A DNA stretch of 64,000 nucleotides from Azolla caroliniana (lineage: Eukaryota; Polypodiophyta), in assembly GCA_043228905.1 (NCBI GenBank), contig JBHGNT010000011.1, positions 15,872,001 through 15,936,000 of the forward strand. Direction: 5' to 3'. Positions within the stretch are counted from its first letter, which is position 1; every line of letters begins with the position of its first letter. This document shows, piece after piece, positions 62,843 through 64,000 of this stretch. The position numbers and the translations under genes were made by a program. The notes under the pieces were generated by a model that did not search any database, was not told the origin of the DNA, and was given only the letters and a program-made list of their open reading frames with translations.

Positions 62843-64000
62843 GTGCTTTGAGCTGCACGAGGTGGTTCTGTAAAGCCTCGCAAAGTGTAATTAGGGTGTG
62901 CTTAGAGTCGAGTATTACTTAAACTTACTTAATTGTTATGATGTTTGGAAGAGGAGCTTAAGAATTCTGGCTCGATGCGGGGTTGAAGTTCAGGTAACAA
63001 GTGCAACCGTTGTTTGGTTAGCTACTGACTTGGCTGCATGGTTTCATGGGTGGAATGGAAATAGCCCTTCTTTAAAGGTGGTGAATGGTACAGTTTAGCC
63101 TCCAGCTCAAGGAGATTCATACTTCATACAGGACCAATATGTAGATGTTTGGATTTTAGTGGTTGGCCTTACTGTTTGGCAAGTATGGGTATCAATGTGT
63201 AAGGAGTCTTTTACCAGGAAGCGAACCCCATCGGCTGAGAGTTTAATGATGATTTGGTTTAATTTGATTTCTACACTACGAGGTAAGTTTGATAGCCTTC
63301 AAGGGCCCTCTGATGCGAGTGAAGCTAGGTACCGCTTCCTTTTAAAATGGAGAGGTTCCTCAATGTTACAGATGGTGGATGGCAATGCAAAGTGGATATA
63401 TCAGCCTCCCAGATGGTTGTTCCCTCCTAGGGTACCAAACATAAAGGTAGGTGCTGAATTGTGAAGTGATTGGCGGGTGTCTTTGCTGAATGTGGGTGTG
63501 TGAGGCTCATGTTGATGGGCGTCTGTCGAGTAATTATGTGATGAGGCTTAGTTCCTTCATTTATACATGATGTTTTGTTGTAGCCATTGCAAAGTGGCTT
63601 GTAACATATGAGTTGTATATTATTCCACGTACTTTTTCTTAACTAATGGAAGTAGAATTTTTTTGGAAAAAAAAAAGAAAAAAAAGAAATTGTGCGCTTT
63701 GGTTGCATGAGGTGGTTCTGTAAAGCTACTCTAAGTGTTATTACTGTAGTATTCACTAAGCGTAATTAAGAAGAGTAATTAGGGTGTGCTTAGAGCCGAG
63801 CATTACTTAAACTTAATTAATTCTCGTGGTTGGTTGTACACCTCTAGCCTCTAGGATACTGGCTGTCTCTCTCAGCTCTCTGTTCGCAGAGTCACAAAGT
63901 TGTATATTTATTCCATGTACTTTTTCTTAACTAATGGAAGTAGAATTTTTTTGGAAAAAAAAAAGAAAAAAAAGAAATTGTGCGCTTTGAGCTGCATGAG
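62843..64000. repeat. Direct repeats flanking and following the LINE tail
   Basis: The sequence around GAGGTGGTTCTGTAAAG is present at 62843-62930 and 63690-63820, and starts a third time at 63976. The LINE tail (TTCTTAACTAATGGAAGTAG plus A-rich end) is present at 63630-63690 and 63917-63974. The array continues past the window end. Confidence 0.85.
62898..63690 (+). pseudogene. 3' end of a LINE (non-LTR retrotransposon), decayed
   Basis: Two open pieces separated by a stop (62898-63098 and 63120-63464) read LTVWQVWVSMCKESFTRKRT, MMIWFNLISTLRGKFDSL and AKWIYQPPRWLFPP, the style of the last part of plant LINE ORF2. The non-coding end TTTCTTAACTAATGGAAGTAGA leads into an A-rich tail at about 63666-63688. 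Confidence 0.72.

Overview
This window is nuclear DNA of a land plant, most likely a flowering plant. The evidence is multi-exon genes with GT-AG introns, a cytosolic 40S ribosomal protein S15 gene with plant telo-boxes, a MIKC-type MADS-box gene with the canonical I/K exon sizes, a plant Tm-1-like gene, and abundant plant-style LINE and MITE debris in AT-rich spacer. Codon use is not the GC3-rich type of grasses. I cannot place the species more precisely.

Layout. 155-3858 (+): a four-exon gene for a coiled-coil protein of unknown function. 7572-10401 (-): an FKBP53/FKBP43-like gene with a nucleoplasmin-like N-terminus, acidic tracts and lysine-rich tracts, but no FKBP catalytic domain that I can find; a cluster of telo-boxes lies upstream. 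12840-14434 (-): complete RPS15 (152 aa, five exons, with the start codon alone in exon 1). 17456-18598 (-): an intronless, GC-rich gene for a secreted lipocalin-fold protein with a large alanine-rich insertion. 22924-29935 (-): a complete nine-exon Tm-1-like gene (UPF0261 domain plus TIM-barrel domain, 745 aa). 31677-32524 (-): a LINE zinc-binding-domain relic split by a 315-bp MITE with a 9-bp target duplication. 34608-49608 (-): a 15-kb MIKC MADS-box gene with eight coding exons (331 aa), an unusual N-terminal extension encoded partly by an extra upstream exon, and a 6.7-kb intron that has collected retroposed material, including a PPR fragment with a 13-bp target duplication. 50-59 kb: spacer with microsatellites and decayed repeats. 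59119-59844 (-): a gene for an acidic plant protein of unknown function. 62.8-64 kb (+): the 3' end of a LINE with duplicated tails that run off the window edge.

The genes look like an ordinary plant gene neighbourhood, not a pathway or operon. The best candidates for something undescribed are the MADS protein with its long N-terminal extension and three-residue insertion inside the MADS domain, the lipocalin with a helical alanine-rich insertion, and the FKBP-family gene that seems to have lost its isomerase domain. Exon borders were worked out by hand from splice sites, reading phase and family resemblance. I ran no database search or transcript comparison.
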